NCBI GenBank assembly: GCA_009617715.1
Contig: VTFK01000247.1
Span: 248,001 to 312,000, forward strand
Origin: Plectrocnemia conspersa
Taxonomy: Eukaryota > Arthropoda > Insecta > Trichoptera > Polycentropodidae
Reading direction: 5' to 3'
DNA: 64,000 nt
Of the stretch, positions 1 to 13,739 are shown in pieces (within the stretch, counting starts at the first letter, position 1; the number at the start of each line of letters is the position of its first letter). The notes beneath the pieces were generated by a model. The model was not told where the DNA came from. It saw only the letters and a program-made list of their open reading frames with translations, and did not search any database. Made by a program: the position numbers and the translations under genes.

Positions 1-2961
1 CCTTAAAGTTAGATGTTCATAGTTACTATAAATTTTATTTTAAGTTTATTATATTTTCTATTATGCTATATAATATAAATTCTTAGATTAATATCCCATT
101 GTTATTATTTAAATTTATATTATAAAATAGATAAAATATTATTTTATTGATGATATTATATTTTACAAAAAAAGAAATTATAGGTACTAAAAATATTTTA
201 TTTTATTTTATATTTAAAAGCGTACATGCTAATAATACGTGCTTACAATTTACTGATGAACGAATTTTCGGAAAAATGTTCTCATTTAATAAATCTAGCT
301 TAATTAAAATAATAGTATTTTTTTAATAAGCGAAATTTAATAACCGTGAATTATTTTAACAATGAAGTTTTAAGCAAACAATCGTGAATTCTCACATGAC
401 ATGCACATAAACAAAGTTTTAATTAGGAATGTTTATCACACATGATACTATCGTATAATTTGACAAAAACTATATAACAAAAATAATAATACTTAGCCAC
501 ATATTGGATAATTTGATTAATCATTGTTTACACAATAAATATTAGCTTATCTCACTGGATTTATAATTAATAACCAAAATGTTTAATTTTACCAGAGAAA
601 CCTTAAATTCAGATGGAAACGTCACTTTAACGTTTATTAATTAATATATATTATAGACACAAACATACAAGAAAAACATGATAAAGTACTTAAAAAATAA
701 TTTAACCGCTCATCGCGCATTACGGGGTTTGCTTTATGCAAAAAGCACACATTAAAAACGCGATTTCCTTTAATATTATTCCCCGTAGAAAAAAACATTT
801 AAGCCAATGATTTATTACCGTAGAAGTTGTGCGTTTAAAAATACCCTGCCAAAACATATTTCTGTACATACCTATAGATATATACGCTCACACACACATA
901 TATAAACCCACAGTTTTTCGGCATAAATTCTACTTAGGAGTGTACTCGAAACGCTAAACGATCTTTGTTCCCACATCTCCGAGTTTATCTTCTCTCGGCC
1001 CGATTCTTTGTCCTCCGCCGATGTTCTAGCTTCTTATGGACAGAAAGAGAGGGGGCGTCGTAAAAGAAAAACGCACCCTACGCCACCCCCGGTCGATGTT
1101 CTCTCATGATTTATACTTGTAATTTCACTAAGTATACTGCGATATTATGCACTTGTCTTAAACGTGCAATATTACGATTTTTATCGTTCACCTAAGCATG
1201 AATGTTTCTCCTCCTACGTCTCCCCTTGTGTTTTCAAATGGCTTACGTATGTATATTTTTTGTGTTGGAAAAAACGTAAGCATAAGCGTTTGTGCTATGT
1301 ATAATATAATATACATATGTATGTTAATATAATTGGGTAAAAGGTTCAAGGCTGTTTGTTGCTGTGAGTCACGCCTGAGCTTATTCGCACATTTATAGAG
1401 AAATGAGTCATGTCTAGGAACTTTCACGTAGCACGCGAGCTTTAATTTATATTTATTTATAAGTATAAATGGTGAAAAGTAAAATAATTCATTATTTAAT
1501 TACATTTACTACATACATACATACCTGCACATATATAAGAAGCTTATGAAGGAAAATAAATCCTTTGAGCCGGATTTATAGGAGTCCATAGTCACGTGAT
1601 TTTGCGTGTCTCTTATCGAACTTAAAGGATTATGCAAAGGCACTCATACACGTGTATGCACGCACGTGAAATGCAATTTGTATTAGTCTAGATAAACTCT
1701 TGAATAGATGATTTAATTTATTTATTTCGTTCTGAAAATTATTTTAAGACTACCATGCCAAAATATTTTAGTCACAAATAATTTATAATAACTACTAGAA
1801 TGAGCTTTTTGTGCTTTATCAGAATATTTCAATTGCTAAAAGGTGTGAAATCACTAAGTGAAGAACGCATTAACTAGATGGCAAATATATATATAGTAGG
1901 TTTATGTATGTTTTTTAATCGATAATGAAACTGTGCAAGAATTCGGTGAAATATTAAATCATTTTCTAAACAAAATTCATGGTTATGTTAAACATATTTG
2001 TCGCTAAATATTTTTAATAAAATATAGTATGAGATTTAATAGTAATATTTTTTAATTTTAATTTAAAATTATTTATTTAAATAATACAAGAATTTAAGAA
2101 AATATATTAAATGTTTGAATTTAACAAAAAATAAATTGCCCTTAAAAGCGTAAAAGCATTTCAATTATCAATGGTGACTTAGTAAAAACTGCAATTAATG
2201 TATTTAAAGAGTGAAAATATGTTTAAAATTTTCTTGCTATGGAGATAAAAAGTTGAATAAAATCAATGCATTAAAAAAAATACATTTGCACGATTGTTCG
2301 ATGGTCTTCATTCCGTCTGTACAATGTAGTTTCTTCTGTATGGTCGAACAAATCTGGTATTATTATGTGTGTCAACTAGTTGGAATGTGGTAGAGGAGTT
2401 GGTGTAAGGTGTAACCTTGAACTCTACTAAGCATGCCTATTTTTTGTCATACCGTGCTGACCTTCGGTCGATTCTAGGCAGTCGCGCCTGTCGCTCATTC
2501 AAACCTTGTCTTTGTAGAAATAATTATACACGTTGAACAGAAAAATTGCATTAAAATTGTAATAAGAGTCTTGTACTTGTATAAAATTAAAAATACAGAA
2601 ATAGTGCTTTTAGTAATGTATGCTATGTATATTAAAGAGAGCCATCGATTCAACTTTGAATCGTGTCTTGTACACATAAAGGTTTCGAGGACTTAGTGAC
2701 TCTTCTTAGCTTCCAAGTTTGAGTTGTCACGGAAGGTTTTGAGTTTTGTTAACCGCTCGATAACTTTAATAGATAATCTTTGAGTGACACACAGTAATAT
2801 TATTTATATGATATAGTTGCAAAATAAGTGAGGATTGTACTGATGTGGTGTATTTGCGATTTATATAAATCGCAAAAAAAAGTTAAAAATATATAAAGTA
2901 TTTCGTGTTGTATTAACAGTATCAAAAATAACTGTTCAATCGAAATTAAAACTGATCTTCA
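1..2961. other. AT-rich non-coding DNA with one GC-richer island
   Basis: No convincing gene. Low-complexity AT sequence, with a GC-richer, CpG-containing island at about 940-1110. Short open frames on both strands lack splice context or homology. Confidence 0.6.
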
Positions 2962-3077
2962 CAAGCGCGTATCATGAGATATTTTCTTTTCGCTCGCTCG
3001 CGTTTTAAGTGACGAGAGTGAGTGAGAGATAAGGGCACGCGGAACGGAACGTTCACGCATCTCGCCGTACGCGCCTA
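2962..3077. mobile_element. Foldback MITE, copy 1 (about 116 bp, internally deleted)
   Basis: It has the same family ends as the copies at 28362 and 58495 (CAAGCGCGTATCATGAGATA at the left, ATCTCGCCGTACGCGCCTA at the right) and the same TTTCGCTCGCTCGCG and GTGAGTGAGAGATAAGGGC interior, but the right-hand arm is shortened. I see no target duplication. Confidence 0.8.
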
Positions 3078-3279
3078 AATTAAAGTAGCAATTCGATAAG
3101 ATTACATGAAACGTCTAACTCGTGACTTGTGAGTGGATAGTGTACTGTAATATTCTGTGGAAATATGCGCAAAACGAATTATTTTTGAACTGGGGTATGC
3201 ATTGTTAGATTAATAAGAGTGTGACTATTTTTGTATCATAACAGTTGTGAGATTAAGACTGTTGTCAATTAACACCCAT

Positions 3280-3720
3280 AGTCGCGTGCACCTCTAGCGC
3301 GACCCATACACGTTCCGAACAGCCGAAAAAACGCCATAAAACGTCAAATTTATACGACTCTTTCGGATTGGGCTACCTGACTCCCGGCCGTTCCGTGGAC
3401 AAGTATGGTCACGTAGTTGTGCACACGTAGGGCTTAAACCCATTTTGCCGGGGACTTATTTACGTGAGAACAAGCCAACCAGTCGAACTCGTTAATTGAA
3501 CATGGAGGAGTAAATTGAATGAGCCTTTTCCACCGTGCACGCCCCCTTTTCATTGAAAAAGTTCCCCGGACACCGCACGTAAACGGCACACCATTGTTGA
3601 TTTTTGCCACCGGGGGAACTTTTATGGATGACATAACGCACACACGGGCAAACAATAAAATTTAACTTCTGATAACGTTCGATAGGAAACGGGACGCTCA
3701 TGTGTATCTTTTCAGTGGTT
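3280..3720. promoter_or_regulatory. GC-richer island, candidate regulatory module
   Basis: About 440 bases with many CpG and mixed-composition words (CCGGGGACTTATTTACGTG, CACCGGGGGAACTTTTATGG), in contrast to the surrounding AT-rich DNA. Overlapping minus-strand frames of 73 and 77 codons lack any recognised domain. A conserved enhancer or an unknown first exon are both possible. Confidence 0.25.
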
Positions 3721-6700
3721 ACCAATTTAAAACTAGAAGAAAATTATGTAAAAAAAAATGCGATTTAAAAATACGTTTGCGTTGTTCAAATACATTACAA
3801 AACATTATTCCCATTTAAACAAAATTCAGTTAGTAAGTCTTTGCTGGCTTATCGAGTTGAATTATTGTCGGGGGAGCAACTTAAACTTGCCTTAAACCTC
3901 CGAAATGTGTTCTCACCTTAAAATAAACGGCTCAGATAGCCATATAGACAATCGGTAACCAAAAAGTCAAAGAACAATATTTATGCGCGCAAAGTACGCG
4001 TCCTTTCCAAATAAAGAGTAGCATTTACGAGTACTTATGAGTGATTGACGTTTTGAAACGGATGTGCTATTAAAAGCTCCGTGCAACATTTGCATTTATT
4101 TGCCCCTAAATTATAACAAATTGTGCTAGTGGTTGAAATCACCACAGTGTTTCCACACATTCGAGAAGTGTGCTCTCAAGCTTTTAAAAATAGCAGTTTA
4201 ATGCTGTTTTTTGTCGCAATTTTGAAAAAAAAAACATTTTCCACTAACGTTTTTTTAGTTATTGCACCCTAAACCAGTAAGATGGATTTAAGTTATATTA
4301 ATAATGGAAATGTGATAAAAAATAATATTTCAATTCGATGACTTTTGACATTTAAAGGACACTATGTAGTCTTACAATATCATAATGCTTTTTTGTAGTT
4401 GATAAACCTTTATTGATAATTATTAAAATTTTAAGGGTTTTTAACTATAATTTAGATGTCACCATAACGACCACTTGAACAACGAAAATAAAAGACATTC
4501 CTCCACAATGGGAGAGAAAATAGAAATATTGCATAGATTACATAATAGCACAATCCATCCCAAGTCGTGAACACATTTTAAAGGTACGTTTAAGAAGCGA
4601 TGTAATTTTTATCTTATCTGGCGTTTATTTGGCTGCAAAGTAAAACTCGAAAATATTATTCATTATTTATGGTTTGACGTTTGAAGGGTTATTTATATTG
4701 CATTCTAAAATTATGTATGCTACATATTTATTTAGTAAAGCGAAGGACCTAGATTTTATTGTATAATATATTAGTAAAAAATTGATCAGTTAAATATTAA
4801 GCGTTTTCAAAACGGTCTAGATTTTAACAATCAATAAGAGCACCGTTTTTCAAGTCATACTGTTTTTAGAATTAGGAGTTGGTTCTAGGGTAACATCAAT
4901 AGGAAAATCCATATTTGAAGTAAATAGAAACAGTCGTAGTTGAAAATATCGATTTTGATAAGAAAAAAATATTTTAAAGATTATTTAGGTTGCCACTTTG
5001 AATCTTAACATAGCAACCATATTGCCTATTCTATACTTAAAATATAAATGTTAATTAATCTGAAATGCCCATTTTCTTCATAATTTTAGAAACATTTTAT
5101 TGGGAATCTATGATATCGTATGACTGCGTTTGAATCCTATAGCCTATTTTTATTTAGTTGTAAATAAATGTTCTTAAAAATATCACAGCACAATTTTAAT
5201 ATTTGATCAATCAACTTTTAATAAAACATATGTGTCAGTACAATGCCACAAAGTGTTAGTTATATACTGTATTTGAATCAGATCGCAAACTTTTTAAATA
5301 ACAGACAGCAATGAAGTTTCACTGGAATGTATTTCACATTACATTTCACGAAGTCATGTTTGTTTTTACTTATATTTAATATGTCGTATTCCATATTTTA
5401 TAAAGACAGATATTAGTATATTTATTATCATAAGTATATAAAAATAAGGGCGAAGACCCAATGTTTTACAATGGGGTAAATCTGTACCAATAGAAGAAAT
5501 CAATTAGAAAGAACCATTAAAACCACCAAATGGAAAGTCTGGAAATCAGTGATATTTACATATAATTGTGTATTAAAATTTATAATTAATATATGTCACT
5601 TTGCAGCTTAACCCGATTTTTAATAGTAGCGCATTTTTATAAATAACAATTCGAAATGCGTACAAACTATGCTCTTTTGACCTTAAAGTTAGAAGCACCC
5701 GCATAAATATTTACAAAACAAACATTTCAAAGACTTTGTCTTTCTATTTTGGTTTGAAACTCTTTAATTTTTATACGTAGACTCATCGTTATCCCTGTTT
5801 ATATATTAGCATAATAAAATAATTATGTAATATACACTGTATTAATAATTTTCTTGGGAATATACAAAAATAATTATTTACCTCGTATAACGATGTGGTT
5901 ACTCGAATGTCAGCTCATGTACGTATTTTCAGGAAAATATTTAATTTTAATACGCTTTCCGTTGGCTTCTATAGCAGATTTATTATTAGAATACGTAGAA
6001 ATGCTACTTTGTGGTAAAATTCAGATTATTAATTAGTTCATCTTATAATTGTGTTTTACAAAACAATGGTTATTGATTGTTCCTTAAATTTTGATTATTG
6101 TTATTGTTAAAATGGCAAGAATACTGATTTCTAAAATATTAAATTCATTATTATTATAATATTTATTTTTTTAATGATAAAATATATATATTTGTGTATA
6201 GTTAAAGATATTTAGAAGTAGTAAACCCCAACACGAACGAGTTGTAGAAGTAATATGCAACGATCGACATAAGTACACTTGCACAAGATGTGCGACCATT
6301 GTTTGCAGAAGCGTAAGATTACATTTGATCTCACGGGATTTGTAGAGGCTGCAAAAGCAGTGGGAGTGGCGGCCGCCCCCTATTATTTATGTTCTTCAGA
6401 CAAGGGCCACACAGCCTTCCCTTCGGCAGGTGAAAAAAAATTACGGAAACGAGCGAAACAACAATTTTAGACGTTCATCAAGAGGCGCTGAAAGCGCAAG
6501 GCGAACAATTTTGCGACGAGAGCTGAAACGAAAATTAAAATTGTTTTTTTATACAAGCGAGAAAAATGAAAAAAGCTATTACGTAAATATATAGCATGGA
6601 ATACATACAATGCTTGTAACGAGGTTCACGTGGAACAGATTGAGCACAAGATCTTTCTATATAAATTTAATCAATAATTCGAGCCGTAAAATTATATATT

Positions 6701-8411
6701 ACAGCGTAAAAATATCAATCGATTAGAGTAAATAGTATATGGAAATATATATTTATAGATTCATTTCAAAGCAATTAATACTTTGTTGACTATTAATAAA
6801 AAATTATATTCTATTTTGTCATCATAACCGACATCAAAGATAATTACACACTTTTCTGTTTAGGGAGAAATTTGGTATTTAAATTCTGAAATCAATAACC
6901 AAACTTTACATTTTACGGTATTTTATGAGTAGTATAAGCATCATTTTGGGTCTATACACAATCTCGCATCGCAATGTGTAAAGATTAAAATCGACTTATG
7001 CAAATTGCGTAATCGAATCGAGGCCAGCCGATCGTTCTTGGTTCACGTCTAATTTGCATAGCGCCGCTTCATCCCCCAACTATAATGAGGATTAATTGAC
7101 CGACCCTTTTATAATATAGTTCTTGCGTGTCTATCAAAATAAAACGATCTATCTATGTACACGCGTGACGTCATTACACCCTAGATTTTCCAGAGGGGCG
7201 CAAGAAAATATCACTGGGGATGCTTTGGCTTCCTATAATGTATAGCCGATAGAGCCTTTCATTGGCAGAGTCCTAATTGCTTTTCGTGTTAAGCCAAAAG
7301 TACAACGTTGTGCCGCAATATAAATTAAGGCTTTCACGCTAAAAGCAAATCCATATTATTTCAATAGGCAGACCCTTTTTTCTAGCATCCCATTCGACGA
7401 GATTAATTTATATTTTTTGAGCCTTTACTGCTGTTGCTCATATATTTATTATATCGTTCCATAATTATATATTAATATTTTGATGAATGCGTGAAATATT
7501 TATGCGTTCAATTAATTTTACATATCTGCACCACACCGTGTACAAAACAGAGCTGTGGATATTGCAGTGTTGCATCAAATTGCTTTTTAAATATTCATAT
7601 GGCTGCGTATACAGCTGCGGAAGATTTGTCGATTGCCGTCTCGGGAGACGAAACGAATGATATTGTATATACTGTACCTTCGTCTTGAATCAGGGATGTG
7701 TGTTTTAAAATATTCATCGATTTAACACACAATCTAGATGTTGTGTATAAAATTGAGATTGTTTGATATAAAATTATATATAGGTATAAAATAAAATATT
7801 CACTGAAAAGTATTTTATTAAATTAATAAAGTATTTTTTTTGACTATTAACTAATAATGGTGATGTAGTTCATGGAATATATCGAAAAATTCAATGTAAA
7901 TTGTTGTATTTTATAATTTATAACTCTTCAGGAAGTTCAAGAAACTAAGTTTTTAAACAATAATTGATTGATTATAGTAGAATATAGTAGAATAAATTTT
8001 TCTGTTTTTTTTTTGTATGAAAATTCACATACTTTAACTAGTTTATCTAGGTTATTTTTTATTTAAATTTTTTTGCAGTGTTGTTTTTAGAAACAATAGT
8101 GCTTATTATTAGCGGTGTATTTTTTGCTTTGTATTTCATATTATGGTTATGTATTTTATAAGTATAGTATATAACATATTCACTAGAATATATTTAAATT
8201 ATTAAAAAATATATCTACAATTTAAATACTATATAGTTAATGTATTTTTTATATTGTCTGAAATTTTTAAAAATCGTATTACTTAAGAAAACTTATTTGA
8301 TTTTTTTTTATTTGATAATGAAAGTAGTATAATATTCAGAAATTCTATTTAGATTTTTTTATTTGCTCAATGTAGTGTTTTTCTTTAAAAATATTTTTCG
8401 AGAATTTTACA
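3721..8411. other. AT-rich non-coding DNA with islands at 6235-6530 and 7000-7300
   Basis: No gene supported. The island at 6235-6530 holds ATG 6288 and 60 codons (MCDHCLQKRK start, GCAG|GTGAAA at 6429), the only plausible small-exon candidate. The island at 7000-7300 holds TGACGTCA (7166-7173), the CREB/ATF palindrome. Otherwise simple AT sequence. Confidence 0.45.
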
Positions 8412-9910
8412 AAAATGCAAAATCAAGAATTATTATTTTAAAAATTAAATTTGTAAGAATATTTTGAAATGTTGCATAAAAAAGGTGGGTCCGTATCATA
8501 TGTTTCAAAATATGCATGCTTCACTGGTAGATTTTAATAGATGTCTGAGGTATTTAAATAGCAAAAATATTGCTAACGATTTTCTCAGCTACTCAAATCA
8601 GTCTTATCTTTGTGTTGGTAATCTCATAATTACTTTCATAATTAGATAAAAAGAAACCATTTTGTGTAGAAATGACAGATTCCAAAAATGTAATGGGGCT
8701 CTTCACAGAGTAACGGCATACAATTTGTTTGTCAGTGAACTTAAATCTCGTTTTTTAATTATCTAAAGAGGTTTTTATGTAAAATGCAAAATCAAGAATT
8801 ATTATTTTAAAAATTTAATTTGTACGAATATTTTTAAATGTTGCATCAAAAAGGTGGGTCCGTACCATATGTTTCAAAATATGCATGCTTCACTGGTAGA
8901 TTTTAATAGATGTCTGAAGTATTTAAATAGCAAAAATATTATTAAAGATTTTCTCAGCTATTCAAATCAGTCTTATCTTTGCGTTGGTAATCTAAGAATT
9001 GCATTGTAATTAAATAAAAAGAAACCGCTCTGTGTTGAAATTGACAGATTGCAAAAATGTAATGGGGCTCTTCACAAAGTTACGGCATACAATTGGTTTG
9101 TCAGTAAACTTAAATCTCGCTTTTTAATTATCCAAAGAGGTTTTTATGTAAAATGCCAAATCAAGAATTATTATTTTAAAAATTAAATTTGTAAGAATAT
9201 TTTCAAATGTTGCATAAAAAAGGTGGGTCCGTACCATATGTTTCAAAATATGCATGCTTCACTGGTAGAATTTATTAGTTGTCTGAGGTATTTAAATAGC
9301 AAAAATATTGTTAACGATTTTCTCAGCTACTCAAATCGGTCTTATCTTTGCGTTGGAAATCTAAGAATTGCTTTGTAATTAAATAAACAGAAACCGCTCT
9401 GTGTAGAAATTGACAGATTGTAAAAATGTAAAGGGGCTCTTCACAAAGTTACGGCATACAATTGGTTTGTCAGTGAACTTAAATCTCGCTTTTTAATTAT
9501 TTTAATTATCCAAAGATTTTTTATGTAAAATGCCAAATAAAAAGAATTATTATTTTAATAAAAATTAAATTTGTAACGAATATTTTCAAATGTTGCATAA
9601 AAAAAAAGGTGGGTCCGATACCATATGTTTCAAAATATGCATACAATTTGTTTCACTGGTAGATTTTAATAGTTGTCTGAGGTATTTAAATAGCAAAAAT
9701 ATTGTTAACGATTTTCTCAGCTACTCAAATCGGTCTTATCTTTGCGTTGGAAATCTAAGAATTGCTTTGATAATTAGTTAAAAAGAAATCGCTCTGTGTA
9801 GAAATTGACAAATTGCAAAAATGTAGTGGAGCTCTTCACAGAGTTACGGCATACAATTTGTTTGTCAGGGAACTTATATATCGTATTTTAATTATCCAAA
9901 TAGGTTTTTA
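8412..9910 (+). repeat. Tandem array of four ~370-bp units
   Basis: Units begin near 8412, 8781, 9151 and 9527 (spacing 369, 370 and 376), each starting AAAATGCAAAATCAAG or its variant and containing GGTGGGTCCGTACCATATG, TTCACTGGTAGA and GGGGCTCTTCACA. The units differ by scattered substitutions and small indels, so the array is not a recent assembly artefact. Each unit keeps about 50 codons open in the frame YHMFQNMHASLV (MFQ altered in unit 4), SKNIVNDFLSYSN, SYLCVGNL. I do not recognise the peptide. A diverged single relative lies at 35505-35880. Confidence 0.92.
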
Positions 9911-11895
9911 TTCTATCTTGTTCAAAAAATGAAAAAAGTACCAACAGTTGCTATTAACAATTTTCTCTACAATGCAGGTATAAATACGGGAACCCGAAAT
10001 TCCTTAATAACTCGACGCTCTGGTCCTTTGATTATTCGCGTCCATTATTAACAATCGTTATATTAAAGTTTTTCATCTTAACAAGCATTCAGTTCTCTGT
10101 TCATTAATAATTTTAATATTTATATAATAATATACTGTATTATTTTATTTACATACTAAATATTACTTTTTTTTTCATTCTATATATGATTGTTCTAAAA
10201 TGCTCTTTTGCTTGTAGCATTGGAAAATCAGAAATGAACTTCCATAAAAAGAAAATTCATTTCCTAATTATTTTTATTTTAAAGCAAAGTTTTTAGTAAA
10301 ATAATGCAATTAAAAATTACTATTTTTACATTTATAAAGTATGTTTAATATGTTTTCATAAAAAAATCTATGTATGTGTACATAAAAATATGTTTTTTTT
10401 AATTAGAATCTGACACATTAGCTATCAATATATGCACAGTGAAATGATTTAAAACTTATATATCAAAGAACAGTTTCACAAAATCATAAACGCCAGATAT
10501 TAAAATTCATTCGCCCAAAATTAATATTTCATGATGTGTTTGAAGTACAAAACTTGTGGCGGGTACATTTCAAAAGCCAGACTATTAGTCCACTCCCCGA
10601 ATACGATTCATCAGAACTCACATATTAAAACGTACGCATCCAGAGACTGACACAAAGTAAATTGATAAAACACTTTCCGGTCTAGGGTAAACACAATCTG
10701 TTGTAGCAGCAGCCCCGCCGATGTCCCAGGAGCTTTCTGCCGTGTAAGAGGGTGGTTTTTGTCTCGGGGTGGTTTCGCTACACTTCACACCCTATCAAAA
10801 TTATATCCTGGCCGTTCTACTCTTGACCTGTGGCGCGGCCGGAACGCACTTTAGTCAAAAATAAACACAATAAGTGTTGTTCGCGTGCTGCCCTTTGCAC
10901 TTTCCCAGAGAGCCAATAGGTAGACTTGGCCTGGCCTATTATTAAGCTACAAGTGCTTAGCCTTTGAACGAATGGCTCAGTATCATTATTTATTTTCCTG
11001 TGATTTAAAAAATATGCTCTTTAGATATTGTGATTAAAAAATAGGGAAGACACTATGGTTAAAAATGTAATTAAATAGTTTGTCTTCATTCCTACTGAAG
11101 ATCTTGAGTTTTACATTTTTTCAATAACGACGAAACAAGACGACTGTAGTAAACATCCGGTTGCTATATATATATATATATATATATAGCTGACTAAGAT
11201 AAATCTGTTATTGTTTTATTATTTGGGATCGAAATTGTTTTTTTGTGTCAACAAAAGATTTATTTTTTGTGTGAGTTCAACTAAAAGCACAATGCAGTAG
11301 AAAATAATCAGCAATACATATTAATTTGGGTTTTATAGAAGGTTTTAATCGTAAAATAATCGTAATCGAATCATACGTGTGACATTAGCCTTGAAAATTC
11401 ACCCTGTGGAAGTGAGAGACATTGTTCAATCTAACCCACAAACTACTGTTAGTTTGTGCTGAAAAAGTTTAACAACATGGCATCGGAAAAGCAAATAAAT
11501 GTTCTCATAAATACGACACGAATTGACCGAGACAAAAAAACTACATAGACCAAAGTTCGCAATTCAACACTTTACTGTCTTACCTATGTGAAACTTTATT
11601 CCCCTGATATTTTTCTTATAGAGATTTTTTTAACACCATTTAGATGAATGTGTATTGAAATAAAATATATTATATTAAGAATAATTTTACAATGCCTTTT
11701 AAAGATTCTCAAACATGACGTTTTAATAAACGGTACTCTATTTTATGGATGGGATAAAAATAAAATTCCATGGTCATTTTACCCATAAGAAAAGTTATAT
11801 AATCTTTGTAGCATAATCAGTGTATAATATTGGATTTTGTATTATAAAAAATGCTTTGGATTATAATGTTATTTTTTATGTCTTGAAACCAAAAC
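9911..11895. other. Non-coding; GC-richer island at 10555-10980
   Basis: The island contains CpG-rich words and no frame of interest. The remainder is AT-rich. Confidence 0.5.
11166..11189. repeat. (TA)n microsatellite
   Basis: A run of alternating T and A of about 24 bases within AT-rich DNA. Confidence 0.9.
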
Positions 11896-12270
11896 CAACT
11901 ACAATTTTCCTCGATTTACGAGGTACTTATTTTACACGGTTAAGAAAAAACATTTTTTTTTTTTAAATACTTCAAATCAAACATATGTGGTCTTACGTGA
12001 GTAGTGCGGCGATGTACAAACGGATGGGTTATTTACTCCCACTTGAATTTTACCTACATATGGAACTTCCCCATTGCCCTTGCAGTGTGTTTTGAATTGT
12101 TTCATGTCGTTAACGATTTTGTTCATTTACTTTATAAATCAAAGAACACGATATTACTATTGGATATATATTTTTCTTAATCTTGTTCATGTCTTTAAAT
12201 TACGCGATATTTCATAAAACGTATCCATTGCGTTAATCGAGGAATAAATGTACTTCTTTTAAATAATATA
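11896..12270 (+). repeat. Dispersed repeat, copy A (uninterrupted)
   Basis: It matches 43819-44460 in order: CAACTACA; GAGGTACTTATTTTAC; an A-rich/T-rich run and TACTTCAAATC; TGGAACTTCCCC; TTGCAGTGTG; TGTCGTTAA; TTTACTTTATAA; AACGTATCCATTGCGTTAATCG. Copy B has a foldback element in the middle. Confidence 0.55.
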
Positions 12271-13718
12271 ATAAACTAATAAAGTAGATTCTAAAGGCGT
12301 TGAAAACAAGAACATGACATAATTGCTCATAACATTATTTTTACAATTTTCCAAACGAAATAAAAAAATATATGTTCTAATATTTCATTGATGAATTCAT
12401 TAGTAGGCTTGTTTTTGTATTGATTAAATATTACAAAAGTGTGATGCTTCTGAATAGAAATAAATAAATAGATAAAAATATGGTCCATTGTTTCATGCAT
12501 TGAAGTATTAGTGACAATAACACATGTCATTTGCTCATTATAAACGTATATCGATCCTCTAAAATCTTTACAATGTTTTGCATTTAATTTGATACCATTA
12601 TTATGTTGATGTGTTTATAAAAATATGTAAGTGGCATGGAAGATGTTTGCTTAAGATATATTAGACTGGTCCTAGCATAGGGTGCAAGTCAGGTCTTTCA
12701 AGATAAATGGCCCGAGGGTGAGCAAAGGTTGCACAAAGTCAATTTTGTACGAGCTCACAAGAGAACCCTTTGTCTACTTCGGCAAAATGTATTCAATAAG
12801 TGTTCGATGACAGTGTAATGGTCAACACTTTATTTTGGATGAGTTTGCGTGCGTCCTAGTTCTGCCCCCTTAAACTCACGCATATGCGTATTATGAAGTG
12901 GAGGAAAGCGTGTTTTCTTCAACTTCTACTTCTACTAAGGGGTGTTTCTGTGACGTAAGAAATTTACATCGGGGCGTAGTTTGAATTTCAATTGTTCGCT
13001 CTCCACAATGAGGTACGCGGGAGCGAACGGGGATGGTAATAGCTTAGATTTATTTTATGGCTAGGAATGCTGGGATTGATATTTGATTTTACTACGGATT
13101 AAATGGAACCGACTTTTAGAACCGCAGGGGGTAGAAACATTTCTACTTAACAACTTTCGAGGGAGTATTGATTTTATTCAATTTGGAACACTGAGTTTAT
13201 TTCATTTACTGGTTTTCAAAAAGGAAGTTGTAGCTCTGTTTTATTTTATACACTAGATTATCAGGGTGCAAATTATCTGTGCTTGAAATAAATTCATTTT
13301 TAATAAGAATACGCGTCTGTTAAGACATGGAACAAACAGTGTGTTGTGTCACAGATTTTCTCAATAAAAAAAGCAAAGTTCTGTATTGTAAATACATATT
13401 TTGAAACCAAATAAAAAATTATAGTTCTGATTATTCGTGTTTTTAAATTATTTGTGCCCTTTCTCTTCAGTATTATCAAAAGTATACTGTATTTTTTTTT
13501 AAATTTATTTATTTAACACGAAACATTATATCTATATAATAAACAAGTCGCAAAATCTTTATTGAATTTAGTGTCAAACAAATTACCAATTTTATAAATG
13601 TTTACATAAGGTGTTTTTTTTTTATATAATGGGGCGATTTTGTTTGTGAATAAAACATTACATTTTTTATGGAAAATGAACGCCTCTTGACATTACGCAT
13701 TTATGGGTTTTTTAATAA

Positions 13719-13739
13719 ATTTATTTATTTATTTATTTA
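13719..13739. repeat. (TTTA)n microsatellite
   Basis: Five tandem TTTA units in low-complexity DNA. Confidence 0.85.

Noticed and set aside
8464..9781. 61- and 63-codon frames as independent genes
   Set aside because: They are the same segment of two units of the tandem array and are described there.
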